From Flavobacteriaceae bacterium (GTDB lineage: Bacteria; Bacteroidota; Bacteroidia; Flavobacteriales; Flavobacteriaceae): a stretch of DNA of 64,000 nucleotides. Positions 27,090 through 36,158 of this stretch are shown piece by piece. Location: the NCBI GenBank assembly GCA_030148025.1, contig JASBUG010000009.1, positions 124,001 to 188,000 on the forward strand. The letters are read 5' to 3'. Each line of letters starts with the position of its first letter. Positions within the stretch are counted from its first letter, which is position 1. The notes below the pieces were generated by a model. That model was given only the letters and a program-made list of their open reading frames with translations. It was not told the origin of the DNA and did no database searches. The position numbers and the translations under genes were made by a program.

Positions 27090-27536
27090 ATGAAAATTAA
27101 TTGGGGAACAGGAATTGTATTAGCATTTATAGGGTTTATAGCTTTTATCCTATATTTTGTTATCTCTATGAGTACTAACAAAAAGTACGACCATGATCTT
27201 GTTACCGAAGATTATTATAAAAAAGAATTAGAATATCAAACAGATATCGATAAACTTGAAAATGCTAAATCTTTAACCCAAGATATCACTTATAAAAAAA
27301 CACCAGAAGGAATACTTGTCAGTTTTCCTACCAATCTGGATTACAAGAAAATTAAAGGTAAATTGTTCCTATATAGACCATCTAACAAACAACTAGATTT
27401 TGAAACTACCATTTCTCTTTCTAATACACATTTGCTCATACCTGACAAACGTTTGGTAGATGGTCGTTGGAACATTAAAATAGATTGGCAATATAATGGA
27501 AAATCTTATCTATTTAAAGACGATTTAGTTTATTAA
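27090..27536 (+). CDS. ccoH: FixH/CcoH family protein
   Basis: A 148-residue protein with one N-terminal membrane helix (about 8-27) and a periplasmic beta domain. The post-helix VTEDYYKKELEYQTDIDKLENA segment is the FixH hallmark. CcoH helps assemble or stabilise the oxidase. It lies 11 bp after ccoG and one base before the next start, in the same operon. Confidence 0.88.
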   Translation: MKINWGTGIVLAFIGFIAFILYFVISMSTNKKYDHDLVTEDYYKKELEYQTDIDKLENAKSLTQDITYKKTPEGILVSFPTNLDYKKIKGKLFLYRPSNKQLDFETTISLSNTHLLIPDKRLVDGRWNIKIDWQYNGKSYLFKDDLVY

Positions 27537-27537
27537 T

Positions 27538-28242
27538 ATGTTAGTAGCGGCTTTTGTTCTTGGTTTACTAGGAAGTTTTCACTGTGTAGGCATGTGTGGG
27601 CCAATAGCTTTTATGCTTCCAGTAGACAGATCAAATAATACAAAAAAAATAGCTCAAATCTCTATTTATCATTTTGGAAGACTATTAGCTTATAGCATTA
27701 TCGGGCTTATTTTTGGGCTTATTGGAAAAGGCCTTTATATTTTTGGGTTACAACAACAGCTTTCTATAATAATAGGCATTACTATGATTGTGGTAGTTTT
27801 AATTCCATATAAAACATTTAATAAATACAATTTTTCCAAGCCATTATTTAAAATCATCTCAAAAGTAAAAAGTGCTTTAGGAAAAGAACTTCAAAAAAAA
27901 ACACCTGATACCTTTTTAACCATTGGGTTTTTAAATGGTTTTTTACCTTGTGGATTAGTTTACATGGCAGTTTTTGCAGCCATAGCATCAGGAAGCATCA
28001 TTCAAGGCAGTTTATATATGGTTCTCTTTGGTTTAGGAACCATTCCTTTAATGACAACCGCTATTTACTTTAGTCACTTTTTAAAAGGTAAAGCAAGACA
28101 AAAAATACAAAAAGCAATACCAGTTTTTATTGTATTTATAGGCTTACTTTTTATTCTTAGAGGTCTCGGATTAGGCATTCCTTACATCTCTCCTGCTCCA
28201 GTTTACGACATAGCAAATGCCACCATGGATTGTGTTAACTAA
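27538..28242 (+). CDS. sulfite exporter TauE/SafE-type (UreH-like) membrane protein
   Basis: A 234-residue protein with six predicted membrane helices. The N-terminal motif GSFHCVGMCGPIAFMLP carries His and two Cys that could bind copper, and NGFLPCGLVYMAVF opens the second half. This family lies at the end of many cbb3 operons and is thought to act in copper supply to the oxidase; that role is from context, not from sequence alone. It is the last gene of the operon. An AT-rich hairpin (28251-28271) follows but has no good U run. Confidence 0.82.
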   Translation: MLVAAFVLGLLGSFHCVGMCGPIAFMLPVDRSNNTKKIAQISIYHFGRLLAYSIIGLIFGLIGKGLYIFGLQQQLSIIIGITMIVVVLIPYKTFNKYNFSKPLFKIISKVKSALGKELQKKTPDTFLTIGFLNGFLPCGLVYMAVFAAIASGSIIQGSLYMVLFGLGTIPLMTTAIYFSHFLKGKARQKIQKAIPVFIVFIGLLFILRGLGLGIPYISPAPVYDIANATMDCVN

Positions 28243-28337
28243 CCACTCTGATTTTCAATTTCTTAGAAAATTATTTAATAAAACATAAGTAATTGTTAAA
28301 AAAAATAGCTTAAATTTAGTAATCTCTCTTTAACAAA

Positions 28338-28373
28338 ATTAATAGAATGTGCACCTTTGTGCGCTGTATTAAT
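28338..28373 (+). promoter_or_regulatory. Candidate promoter with inverted repeat before the sigma-54 activator gene
   Basis: CACCTTTG (28352-28359) is a one-mismatch -7 element. It is framed by the inverted repeat ATTAATA (28338-28344) / TATTAAT (28367-28373). The activator gene starts 20 bp further on. No FNR-type box is present in this gap. Confidence 0.4.
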
Positions 28374-28393
28374 GCTTGGGATAATATGAGATT

Positions 28394-31300
28394 ATGAAAA
28401 CAAAACCAGCCAAAACTGTTGAACAATTCTTAAAAGAAATTCAGGAATTGCAAAATAAAATTGACGAGCTCAAAAAATTTGAAGCTAACTCAAACGCTGC
28501 GAAAAACCGAATCTCAATCCCAGAGTTAAAAAGTCTAATTTGGCTTGAAAAATCTCCTGTTTGCACAAAAATTGTTGACTTAGATTTTAATCTTCAATAT
28601 ATGAGCAACTCGGGTGTGTCAATGCTTAAAATTGAAGATATAACTAACTTTTATGGCAAACCATATCCTTTAGGTTTCTACCCAGAGCTTTTTAAATCTT
28701 CGATGCAAAAACACCTTCAGGAAACAAAAACTACAAATAAAACTATAACTTTTGAAGCACCTTTTCAAAATGAACAAGGTCATGAAACGTGGTTTCAATC
28801 AACATTAATTCCAATTAATGATGAAAAAGACAAGTTAGACTATATTCTAGTTGTGTCATTAGACATTACTACTAGAAAACAAGCAGAGCTTAAATTAATC
28901 GAAAATGAAGACAAGCTCAATAACGCCTTAGAAATAACAAAATTAGGCACATTCTCCTATGACGATAATACAGGATTATTTGAAACGTCTTCAATAAGTG
29001 ATTTAATTCTTGGTATTGATGACACCTACATAAGAGATGTAAACGGATGGGTTAATTTGGTGCACCCTGAAGATTATGAAAATGCTCAACAGTTATTAGA
29101 TAACTCAGAAGTAAAATCAATTTCAACCGAGTTTAGAATTGTTCGTCCTGTAGACAAAAAAATTATTTGGATTTTAGGGCATGCAAAAAAAGAATTTGAT
29201 CAAAATGGAGAACGCACCAAAGTTACTGGAACAATTCAGGATGTAAGTGAACGTAAAACAGCCGAGAAAAACCTACGCTTAAGTGAGTTGCGATTACGCG
29301 AAGCACAATCGGTAGCTCGTATTGGTAGTTTTGAAGGTACTATAAATGATGATGAACTTTGGTGGTCTGAAGAATTATTTAATCTATTTGGATTGAAAGC
29401 TCCAAACCTCAACATGACCAAAGAAGGATTTGACAAATTAGTGCACCCAGACGACAAAGATCAATACATGGCAGCATTAACAAACTGCCTTGAAACTGGT
29501 AAATCATTTAAAAAAGATTTTAGAGGCAAACACACCAGTGGTGAATGGCTTTACTTTGAAACTGTTGCTGGAGTAACATATGATTCTGAAGGAAAAATAT
29601 TTGGGTTACGTGGAACTGTTCAAGACATTACCGAACGTAAAAAAGCTGAACAGATTATTAGAGAAAATCAAATCTTCAATGAATCTCTTTTAAAGACTAC
29701 ACCAGATATTATTTATGTATATGACCTTGACAAAAAGACAAATGTATACACCAATGATGGCAATTATAAAGTACTAGGCTATACAGCTCAGGAAATTATT
29801 GATTTTGACGACAAACTTGTTGAAAAGCTTTTACATCCTGAAGATTTTGCAGAATATAAACTCAAGATTATTCCTAAATATAACACTATAAAAGATGGCG
29901 AAGTCATTGAGTACATTAATAGATTAAAACACAAAAAAGGACATTGGATATGGATGCAATCTAAAGAGATTGTCTTTAAACGAGAAAACGACAAAGCCAT
30001 ACAAATTTTTGGAATCGCTGAAGATGTCACTAAACGAAAAGAAGCTGAAGAAAGGTTAAAAATAGCAAAAGCGCGACTTAAAAACACTTTCGACCTTTCT
30101 CCAAGTATTATTGCAACAGTAGATGTAGCAAAAAATCAATTTATTGATGCCAGTGCTGCTGTAACCAGAATTTTAGGGTATAGCATTAAAGAGTTTACAT
30201 CAAAACCTTTTTATGCTTTTATTCATCCAGAAGACCTTGAAAGAACTTCAAAAACTGTTGAAAAGAAACTAAAGAAACACGATTTTGAAACTTTCGAAAA
30301 TCGCTATATCTGTAAAGATGGCACATACAAATGGATCTCGTGGCAAGGCACCAAACCAAATAGTGATGGTGAAGTAACAGCGATAGGAACAGATGTTACT
30401 GAAAGAAAAAAGGTTGAGATAGATTTAAAAAGAAGTGCGGAACGCTTTGAAAGATGGAAGTCTTCAAATTTCATAGGAATTATTCAATCAAATGCTGCTG
30501 GAGATATCATAGATGCAAATGACACCATCTTAAATATGTTGGGTTATACCAAGAAAGAAATGCAAGAAGGAAAGTTAGATTGGACAAAGTTAACTCCTCC
30601 TGAGTTCTTACACTTAGATATGGCCGGAATTAAAGAAGCAGAAGAAAAAGGCTATTGGACCCCTTTTGAAAAAGAATACTTCCATAAGGATGGTCATAGA
30701 ATTCCAATCATAATTGGAGGGTCTTTGTTTGAAGAAACACAAAAAGAATTTATTGTTTTTGTAGTTAATCTTACAGAAAGCAAAAAAATAGAAAAAGACT
30801 TAAAAGAAAGTGAACAATTTCTAAATCTAACTGGAGAAATTGCTAAAGTAGGCGGCTGGGAACTAAATCTTTTGTCTAAAAAAGTAAAGTGGTCTCGTGA
30901 AACTAAACGTATTCATGAAGTAGATAAAGAATACGAACCAAGTTTAGAAACTGCCATAGATTTTTACCATGAAGACGATAGAGAATTAGTAAAAAAATGC
31001 GTTTCGGAATCTATCGAAAAAAATAAACCTTACAATTACGAAGCAAGGATAATTACTGCCAAAGGGAATTTAAAGCATGTAAAAGCTATAGGACATCCTG
31101 TATTTGAAGAAAATACTTGTGTAAGACTTTATGGAGCTTTTCAAGATATCACTGAAAGAAAGAAAATTGACGCCGAATTAGAAACGTATCGCAAACAGCT
31201 AGAAACAGAAAACATATTATTAAAACAAGAAATTTCGCTAGCCTTCAATTTTGAAGATATGGTTTACTCAAGCGTAGAAATGAGTAATGTTTTAAATATG

Positions 31301-32185
31301 GTAGAACAAGTATCTACAACCGATGCAAATGTTTTAATTCAAGGAGAAACAGGAACAGGAAAAGAACTCATCGCCAAAGCAATTCATAATACAAGTAGAC
31401 GTAAGAATCATCCTTTAATACGTGTAAACTGTGGTGCAATTCCATCTGAACTAATAGAAAGTGAATTATTTGGTCATATAAAAGGTTCTTTTACAGGGGC
31501 TATTAATAACAGAATAGGAAAGTTTGAATTGGCAGATGGAGGAACACTGTTTCTAGATGAAATTGGCGAAATGCCAATAGCCTTACAACCAAAGCTTTTA
31601 AGAGCTATTCAAGAAGGTGAGATAGAACCAATTGGCAGTTCAGAGTTACGTAAACTAGATGTCAGAATAATTGCAGCTACCAATAAAAACTTAAAAGAAG
31701 AGATTGAAAAAAAACACTTTAGAGAAGATTTATATTTTAGATTAAATGTATTTCCAATAAATGTTCCTGCTTTAAGAGACAGGATTTCAGATATTCCAGT
31801 TTTAACCGAATATTTTGTAACTAAATATTCAAAAAAACACGGTAAAGACATTAAATATATTTCAGACATTACCATGAGTGAAATGAAAGATTATAATTGG
31901 CCAGGTAATGTACGAGAACTTGAAAACTTAATTGAACGTGCTGTAATTATATCTAATCAAGATGTTCTAATAATGCAGGATTTTGATAGCTCATCTATCA
32001 ACAATACAAACATTAAAAACCACAGACTCACTTTAGATCAAGTACAGAGAAACCATATTCTAAAAACCTTAAAAGATACTAGTTGGAAAATTGATGGCGC
32101 TGATGGTGCTGCTGAATTATTAGACATAAAACCTAGCACATTACGAGATAGAATGAAAAAACTAGGCATTGAAAGACCTAGTTAG
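28394..32185 (+). CDS. multi-PAS sigma-54-dependent transcriptional activator
   Basis: A 1263-residue enhancer-binding protein. After a short coiled coil (about 5-30), seven PAS/PAC modules follow. Their ends are marked by D[IV][TS]ERK-like sequences near residues 160, 283, 412, 547, 668, 792 and 920. The AAA+ domain (about 945-1190) has Walker A GETGTGKE at 984, the sigma-54 contact loop as GSFTGA at 1031 (canonical GAFTGA), and Walker [12 protein letters not shown] Fis-like HTH ends the protein (about 1210-1260). There is no receiver or kinase domain, so PAS ligands or redox state probably control it directly. The 3' flank holds candidate binding sites and a sigma-54 promoter. Confidence 0.92.
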   Translation: MKTKPAKTVEQFLKEIQELQNKIDELKKFEANSNAAKNRISIPELKSLIWLEKSPVCTKIVDLDFNLQYMSNSGVSMLKIEDITNFYGKPYPLGFYPELFKSSMQKHLQETKTTNKTITFEAPFQNEQGHETWFQSTLIPINDEKDKLDYILVVSLDITTRKQAELKLIENEDKLNNALEITKLGTFSYDDNTGLFETSSISDLILGIDDTYIRDVNGWVNLVHPEDYENAQQLLDNSEVKSISTEFRIVRPVDKKIIWILGHAKKEFDQNGERTKVTGTIQDVSERKTAEKNLRLSELRLREAQSVARIGSFEGTINDDELWWSEELFNLFGLKAPNLNMTKEGFDKLVHPDDKDQYMAALTNCLETGKSFKKDFRGKHTSGEWLYFETVAGVTYDSEGKIFGLRGTVQDITERKKAEQIIRENQIFNESLLKTTPDIIYVYDLDKKTNVYTNDGNYKVLGYTAQEIIDFDDKLVEKLLHPEDFAEYKLKIIPKYNTIKDGEVIEYINRLKHKKGHWIWMQSKEIVFKRENDKAIQIFGIAEDVTKRKEAEERLKIAKARLKNTFDLSPSIIATVDVAKNQFIDASAAVTRILGYSIKEFTSKPFYAFIHPEDLERTSKTVEKKLKKHDFETFENRYICKDGTYKWISWQGTKPNSDGEVTAIGTDVTERKKVEIDLKRSAERFERWKSSNFIGIIQSNAAGDIIDANDTILNMLGYTKKEMQEGKLDWTKLTPPEFLHLDMAGIKEAEEKGYWTPFEKEYFHKDGHRIPIIIGGSLFEETQKEFIVFVVNLTESKKIEKDLKESEQFLNLTGEIAKVGGWELNLLSKKVKWSRETKRIHEVDKEYEPSLETAIDFYHEDDRELVKKCVSESIEKNKPYNYEARIITAKGNLKHVKAIGHPVFEENTCVRLYGAFQDITERKKIDAELETYRKQLETENILLKQEISLAFNFEDMVYSSVEMSNVLNMVEQVSTTDANVLIQGETGTGKELIAKAIHNTSRRKNHPLIRVNCGAIPSELIESELFGHIKGSFTGAINNRIGKFELADGGTLFLDEIGEMPIALQPKLLRAIQEGEIEPIGSSELRKLDVRIIAATNKNLKEEIEKKHFREDLYFRLNVFPINVPALRDRISDIPVLTEYFVTKYSKKHGKDIKYISDITMSEMKDYNWPGNVRELENLIERAVIISNQDVLIMQDFDSSSINNTNIKNHRLTLDQVQRNHILKTLKDTSWKIDGADGAAELLDIKPSTLRDRMKKLGIERPS

Positions 32186-32189
32186 AGCG

Positions 32190-32250
32190 TCCACGGTATT
32201 TCGTGGAATCACAAAAAAAGCTCTTTATTAATCTCGGTATTCCGTGGAAT
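32190..32250. promoter_or_regulatory. Two phased palindromic repeats, candidate activator sites
   Basis: Site 1 (32190-32209) contains TCCACG-GTATTT-CGTGGA with perfect 6-bp arms. Site 2 (32231-32250) repeats CGGTATTCCGTGGAAT with one change in the shared core. The sites are 41 bp apart, about four helical turns, so on the same face. They lie about 95 and 137 bp upstream of the sigma-54 -24 element, the usual place for enhancer sites. Site 1 could also fold as an RNA hairpin at the end of the activator mRNA. Confidence 0.6.
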
Positions 32251-32333
32251 TAAAAATACCACCTTTTGAACTCCTCCTTATACTCCCTTACATATCAACG
32301 TTTTAAAATATTACTATTATATAATGAATAGTT

Positions 32334-32348
32334 TGGCACCACTGTTGC
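32334..32348 (+). promoter_or_regulatory. Sigma-54 (-24/-12) promoter
   Basis: TGGCAC-CACTG-TTGC, followed by TT, matches the sigma-54 consensus TGGCAC-N5-TTGC at every conserved base. Transcription is expected to start near 32360 on the plus strand. The only downstream protein gene is on the opposite strand, so the product must be a short transcript ending at the terminator at 32471-32508. Confidence 0.75.
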
Positions 32349-32359
32349 TTATAAGATAA

Positions 32360-32508
32360 ATAAATCCTAATAATATCCTTATTATTATAGAATTGAGACA
32401 TCTTTAACAAGTCTGTTGGATTAATAACAATTGACAATGTATTAAAAATCCCTAACGAAAGATGTTATACGACTAAAGTGAGTTCCATACTCACTTTAGT
32501 CTTTTTTA
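32360..32508 (+). ncRNA. Candidate sigma-54-driven small RNA, about 150 nt
   Basis: The interval between the sigma-54 promoter and a strong forward terminator has no meaningful reading frame; the longest ATG frames are two and four codons. It contains an AT-rich hairpin near 32365-32390 (ATAATA-TCCT-TATTAT) and single-stranded stretches that could base-pair with targets, and it ends in the terminator stem with a U run. The arrangement recalls activator-controlled sRNAs such as Vibrio Qrr, though no sequence relation is claimed. The start is predicted from the promoter, not measured. Confidence 0.55.
32471..32508 (+). terminator. Forward intrinsic terminator
   Basis: The 13-bp stem GACTAAAGTGAGT / ACTCACTTTAGTC with loop TCCAT is followed by six U on the plus strand. 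On the minus strand the sequence after the stem is GTATAACATC, without a U run. The signal therefore ends a plus-strand transcript and is not well suited to the minus-strand usp gene. Confidence 0.9.
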
Positions 32509-32527
32509 TTTTAAGAAATCTTGGAAA

Positions 32528-33361
32528 TTAAATCTTGAATGTCATTACAGGTAGCGAAGAGTGATTAGCAATATCCTCTCCTATGCTACCAGCAAAGAAA
32601 TGCGATACACCTTTTCTTCCATGAGTAGGTATCGCTATTAAATCGGCTCCAACTTTATTAGCAAAATTCAAAACACCTTGTTCAACACTATAGTCTGCCT
32701 GATAAGCAACATCATCAATCCTGTCTAAATTACCATCAGCAGTAACTAAAAATTCTGCAATCTTTTTTTCAATCTCAACAGAACTCTTGAAATGCTCATT
32801 TGGTAAGTTTACATACAAGAGCACTAATTTGGCTCCAAGAAGATCAAACAATTTGGTAGCGTTTAGATAAGGACGCACATTTTCTTCTTCAAAATTTGTT
32901 GCAAAAACCACTGTACCAAAATCAACGCTGTTAAGCTCATTCTTAACTACCAAAACGGGTATATCTGCATTTCTTACAACTCTTTCAGTATTAGAGCCAA
33001 CAATAAACTCTTTAAAGCCACTTGTACCATGCGACCCCATAACAATCAAATCGGCATCATTTTCTTTTGCAGCATCATTAACCTCACTAAACACTTTAAA
33101 ATGCTTAACAACTGGAGTTACCTTAACATCTTTTAAGTACTCTTGATTTAAAAAAGAATTAAACTTCTTTTCTACAAGCTTTAGAAAGAAAACAGCTTTT
33201 TGCTGTTGTTCACTATCACTTTTTGTTAGTAAAACATCAGACATCTCTAACATATGTAATGCCAGTAATTCTGCATCATTCTTTTTTGCCAGTTTAGCTG
33301 CAGTTTTTAATGCATATTCAGAGTGTTCTGAAAAATCGATAGGTACAATAATTTTTTTCAT
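32528..33361 (-). CDS. tandem universal stress protein
   Basis: A 277-residue cytosolic protein with two UspA domains (about 1-142 and 150-277). Both nucleotide-binding signatures are visible: GSHGTSGFKEFIVGSNTE and PTHGRKGVSHFFAGSIGED. Usp proteins support survival under stress and low oxygen; the biochemical role is unclear. It starts 26 bp after hemN ends, so it is probably the second gene of the FNR-type hemN operon. That link to low oxygen is inferred from the shared promoter. Confidence 0.88.
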   Translation of the reverse strand: MKKIIVPIDFSEHSEYALKTAAKLAKKNDAELLALHMLEMSDVLLTKSDSEQQQKAVFFLKLVEKKFNSFLNQEYLKDVKVTPVVKHFKVFSEVNDAAKENDADLIVMGSHGTSGFKEFIVGSNTERVVRNADIPVLVVKNELNSVDFGTVVFATNFEEENVRPYLNATKLFDLLGAKLVLLYVNLPNEHFKSSVEIEKKIAEFLVTADGNLDRIDDVAYQADYSVEQGVLNFANKVGADLIAIPTHGRKGVSHFFAGSIGEDIANHSSLPVMTFKI

Positions 33362-33387
33362 TAGTTTCTTTTTGTTTAATGTTCAAT

Positions 33388-34752
33388 CTAAATAGTCATT
33401 GAAAACAACTGTGTTTCAGGTTTTTTTCGCTGTAAAAGCAAATCAAAAGCCATACATATGTTTCTAACAAAAGGATATCCTTTTGTAGTAACAGCTATTC
33501 TATTTGAGTTTATTTTTAAAAGACCATCTACTTCCATCTCTTGCAGTTTTTGGAGCACTTGTGGAAGTTCTTCAAAATAAAGATAGTCATTATTCCATGA
33601 AGTTTTAAACTGACACATTAAATTTAAAATATGTTTTCTAATGATAAGGTCCTCTTTATTTAAAATATGACCTCTATAAACCGGAAGTAAACCCTCAGAC
33701 AACAACCTGTAATAGTCTTCTATTTTTTTAACATTTTGCGCAAAACCATACCAACTATCACTAATAGATGAAACTCCTAGCCCTATCATTGCTTGAGTTT
33801 TAGAGGCTGTATACCCCATAAAATTACGATGTAATTCACCCTCTATCATCGATTGATATAACGAATCGCTAGTTAAGGCAAAATGATCCATTCCAATTTC
33901 ACGATAACCTACTTCTGCTAATAGCTCTTTTCCCGTTTCGTATTGTTCACGCTTCAACTCTGGTGATGGTAAATCAGACTCATCAAACCCTCGTTGTCCA
34001 TTACCCTTTATCCACGGCACATGTGCATAGCTGTAAAACGCTAACCTATCTGGCAACAACTCTTTTGTTTTTAATATGGTATGCTTTACATGCTCTAATG
34101 TTTGAAATGGTAAACCGAAAATAATATCATGTCCTACAGATGTATAACCTATATCTCTCGCCTGTTCAGTTGCACGCTTTACATTTTCAAAAGGCTGCAC
34201 CCTGTGTATGGCCTTTTGAACGGTTAGATTATAATCTTGAACTCCAAAACTTACCCTTCTAAACCCCACATCATATAAGGCTTGCAAATGTTCTTTCGTA
34301 GTATTATTAGGATGACCTTCAAAACTAAACTCGTGGTCATCTGCTACACTTCCTTTTTCTATAATCCCCTTAATTAACTGAGTAAGGTTGGCAGGACTAA
34401 AAAATGTAGGCGTTCCTCCTCCTAAATGAAGCTCTTTTATTTTAGGTTTTTCTCCCAATAACTCACAATAGAGACGCCATTCTTTTAAAACAGCATTTAT
34501 ATATGGAGACTCTACCTCATGCCGCTTAGTTATACGCTTGTTACAACCACAAAACGTACAGAGGCTCTCACAAAATGGCAAGTGAATATAAAGACTTATA
34601 CCTTCCTTTTCATTACTTTCTTCAAACGATTTCTTTAAAGAAGCCTTCCATTTATTTAATGAAAATGTACTATCATCCCAGTAAGGTACAGTTGGATAAC
34701 TGGTATACCTCGGACCGGCAACATTATATTTATTAACTAATTTGCTACTCAT
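33388..34752 (-). CDS. hemN: oxygen-independent coproporphyrinogen III oxidase
   Basis: A 454-residue radical-SAM enzyme that converts coproporphyrinogen III to protoporphyrinogen IX without oxygen, supplying heme for the cytochromes encoded upstream. The cluster motif is C61-ESL-C65-TF-C68-G-C70, preceded by YIHLPF, and ELHLGGGTPTF is the SAM-binding glycine motif. GRRV-type and EIGMDHFAL sequences of HemN proper are present, which favours HemN over the HemW paralogue. The promoter has an FNR-type box at the same spacing as ccoI and ccoS. Confidence 0.93.
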   Translation of the reverse strand: MSSKLVNKYNVAGPRYTSYPTVPYWDDSTFSLNKWKASLKKSFEESNEKEGISLYIHLPFCESLCTFCGCNKRITKRHEVESPYINAVLKEWRLYCELLGEKPKIKELHLGGGTPTFFSPANLTQLIKGIIEKGSVADDHEFSFEGHPNNTTKEHLQALYDVGFRRVSFGVQDYNLTVQKAIHRVQPFENVKRATEQARDIGYTSVGHDIIFGLPFQTLEHVKHTILKTKELLPDRLAFYSYAHVPWIKGNGQRGFDESDLPSPELKREQYETGKELLAEVGYREIGMDHFALTSDSLYQSMIEGELHRNFMGYTASKTQAMIGLGVSSISDSWYGFAQNVKKIEDYYRLLSEGLLPVYRGHILNKEDLIIRKHILNLMCQFKTSWNNDYLYFEELPQVLQKLQEMEVDGLLKINSNRIAVTTKGYPFVRNICMAFDLLLQRKKPETQLFSMTI

Positions 34753-34770
34753 ACCTATTTATTACAACTG

Positions 34771-34815
34771 CAAAAATAAAGCAATTGAAGCCTAAAAAAT
34801 ATGATATATATCATA
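34771..34815 (-). promoter_or_regulatory. FNR-box promoter of hemN-usp
   Basis: The 16-bp perfect palindrome TATGATATATATCATA (34800-34815) contains TGATnnnnATCA. On the minus strand, 22 bases after ATGATATATATCAT, lies TATTTTTG (34778-34771), a perfect TAnnTTTG -7 element. The spacing equals that at ccoI and ccoS. No -7 element lies at this distance on the plus strand, so the divergent hydrolase-OsmC gene is not clearly controlled by it. Confidence 0.8.
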
Positions 34816-34882
34816 CGTTTTATAATTCGAAAGGTCTCCCTGAAGTTAACGACTTAAGTTTCAAAATTATAATACAATTAGC

Positions 34883-36091
34883 ATGCAAAAAGTATCCTTT
34901 ACAAATAAAGATGGATTAAAATTATCAGGACGCCTTGAGCTTCCAGCAAATCAACAGCCTCATAATTTTGCTCTATTTGCTCATTGTTTTACATGTACTA
35001 AAAACTTATCTGCTATAAGAAATATTAGTCGTGCATTAACTTCTCAAGGCTTTGGCGTTTTACGCTTTGACTTTACTGGACTAGGTGAAAGTCATGGTGA
35101 CTTTGAAGACACCAATTTTTCTGGAAATGTAGACGACTTATTAAGTGCTTCCAATTTTCTAAAATCTCATTATAAATCACCTACACTTATTATTGGACAT
35201 TCATTAGGTGGTGCGGCTGCCATTTACGCTGCAGCAAATATAAACTCTATTAAAGCAGTAGCCACTATAGGAGCTCCATCAAACCCAAAACATGTGCAGC
35301 ATTTGATAAAAAGCAGTATTAATGAAATAAATAAAAATGGTAAAGCAGTTGTTAATTTAAGCGGGAGAGATTTCACCATAAAAAAACAGTTTTTAGATGA
35401 TCTTGAAACCAACTCTATATACAATGTGGCAAGTAATCTTAGAAAAGCGTTACTTATTTTACACTCACCACAAGACACTACAGTTGGCATAGAAAATGCT
35501 GAAAAAATTTATAAAGCCGCACATCACCCTAAAAGTTTTATCTCTTTGGACGGTGCCGATCATTTATTATCAAATAAAGAAGATTCAATATATACAGGAA
35601 ATGTAATAGCAAATTGGGCTAAACGTTACTTAGACATTACAAAACAAGCACAAATCAAAACCAGTCATCAGGTAGTAGCAAACTTAAATATCGAAGATGG
35701 CTTTACAACTCAAATGAAAGTTGGTAACCATTATATGGTAGCAGACGAACCATTAACATATGGTGGAAACGACTTTGGCCCATCACCCTACGAGCTAGTA
35801 TCTGCAGGCTTATCAGCCTGTACAGCTATGACTATTAAAATGTATGTAAATCGCAAAGGTTGGGACTTAAAGAATGTTGAAGTACATACATCTTATTCCA
35901 AAACACATGCAAAAGACTGTGATGCTTGTGAAGATAACACATCCAAGATAGATACGTTTGAAAGAGACATAAAATTAACAGGAAATCTTGATAAAGAACA
36001 AACCAAAAGAATTTTACAGATAGCAGATAAATGCCCAGTACACAAAACCTTACACAACGACACACAAATAATCACAAAACTTATAACATAA
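34883..36091 (+). CDS. bifunctional alpha/beta hydrolase - OsmC family protein
   Basis: A 402-residue fusion. Residues about 1-245 are an alpha/beta hydrolase with nucleophile elbow GHSLGG near residue 107, oxyanion region AHCFTCTKN, and a late His in DGADHLL. Residues about 260-402 are an OsmC domain, with the redox Cys in SAGLSACTAMT and the second in ADKCPVHKT. OsmC proteins reduce organic hydroperoxides. The hydrolase could release peroxidised acyl groups for the OsmC half to reduce, but that is inference. An extra CDACED segment lies in the OsmC part. It is divergent from hemN and precedes the superoxide dismutase gene. Confidence 0.9.
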   Translation: MQKVSFTNKDGLKLSGRLELPANQQPHNFALFAHCFTCTKNLSAIRNISRALTSQGFGVLRFDFTGLGESHGDFEDTNFSGNVDDLLSASNFLKSHYKSPTLIIGHSLGGAAAIYAAANINSIKAVATIGAPSNPKHVQHLIKSSINEINKNGKAVVNLSGRDFTIKKQFLDDLETNSIYNVASNLRKALLILHSPQDTTVGIENAEKIYKAAHHPKSFISLDGADHLLSNKEDSIYTGNVIANWAKRYLDITKQAQIKTSHQVVANLNIEDGFTTQMKVGNHYMVADEPLTYGGNDFGPSPYELVSAGLSACTAMTIKMYVNRKGWDLKNVEVHTSYSKTHAKDCDACEDNTSKIDTFERDIKLTGNLDKEQTKRILQIADKCPVHKTLHNDTQIITKLIT

Positions 36092-36158
36092 TTGAAATTT
36101 GCAATTAGATAATTATTGACTTAACTTCCCTCTCTAAATTGAAATCTCAACAGTAATC

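Noticed and set aside
32462-32476. Tiny reading frame of four codons (MLYD) in the small-RNA interval
   Set aside because: Too short and overlaps the terminator stem; no sign of coding.
32471-32508. The terminator read as the end of the minus-strand usp gene
   Set aside because: The minus strand has no U run after the stem; the run is only on the plus strand, so it serves a plus transcript.
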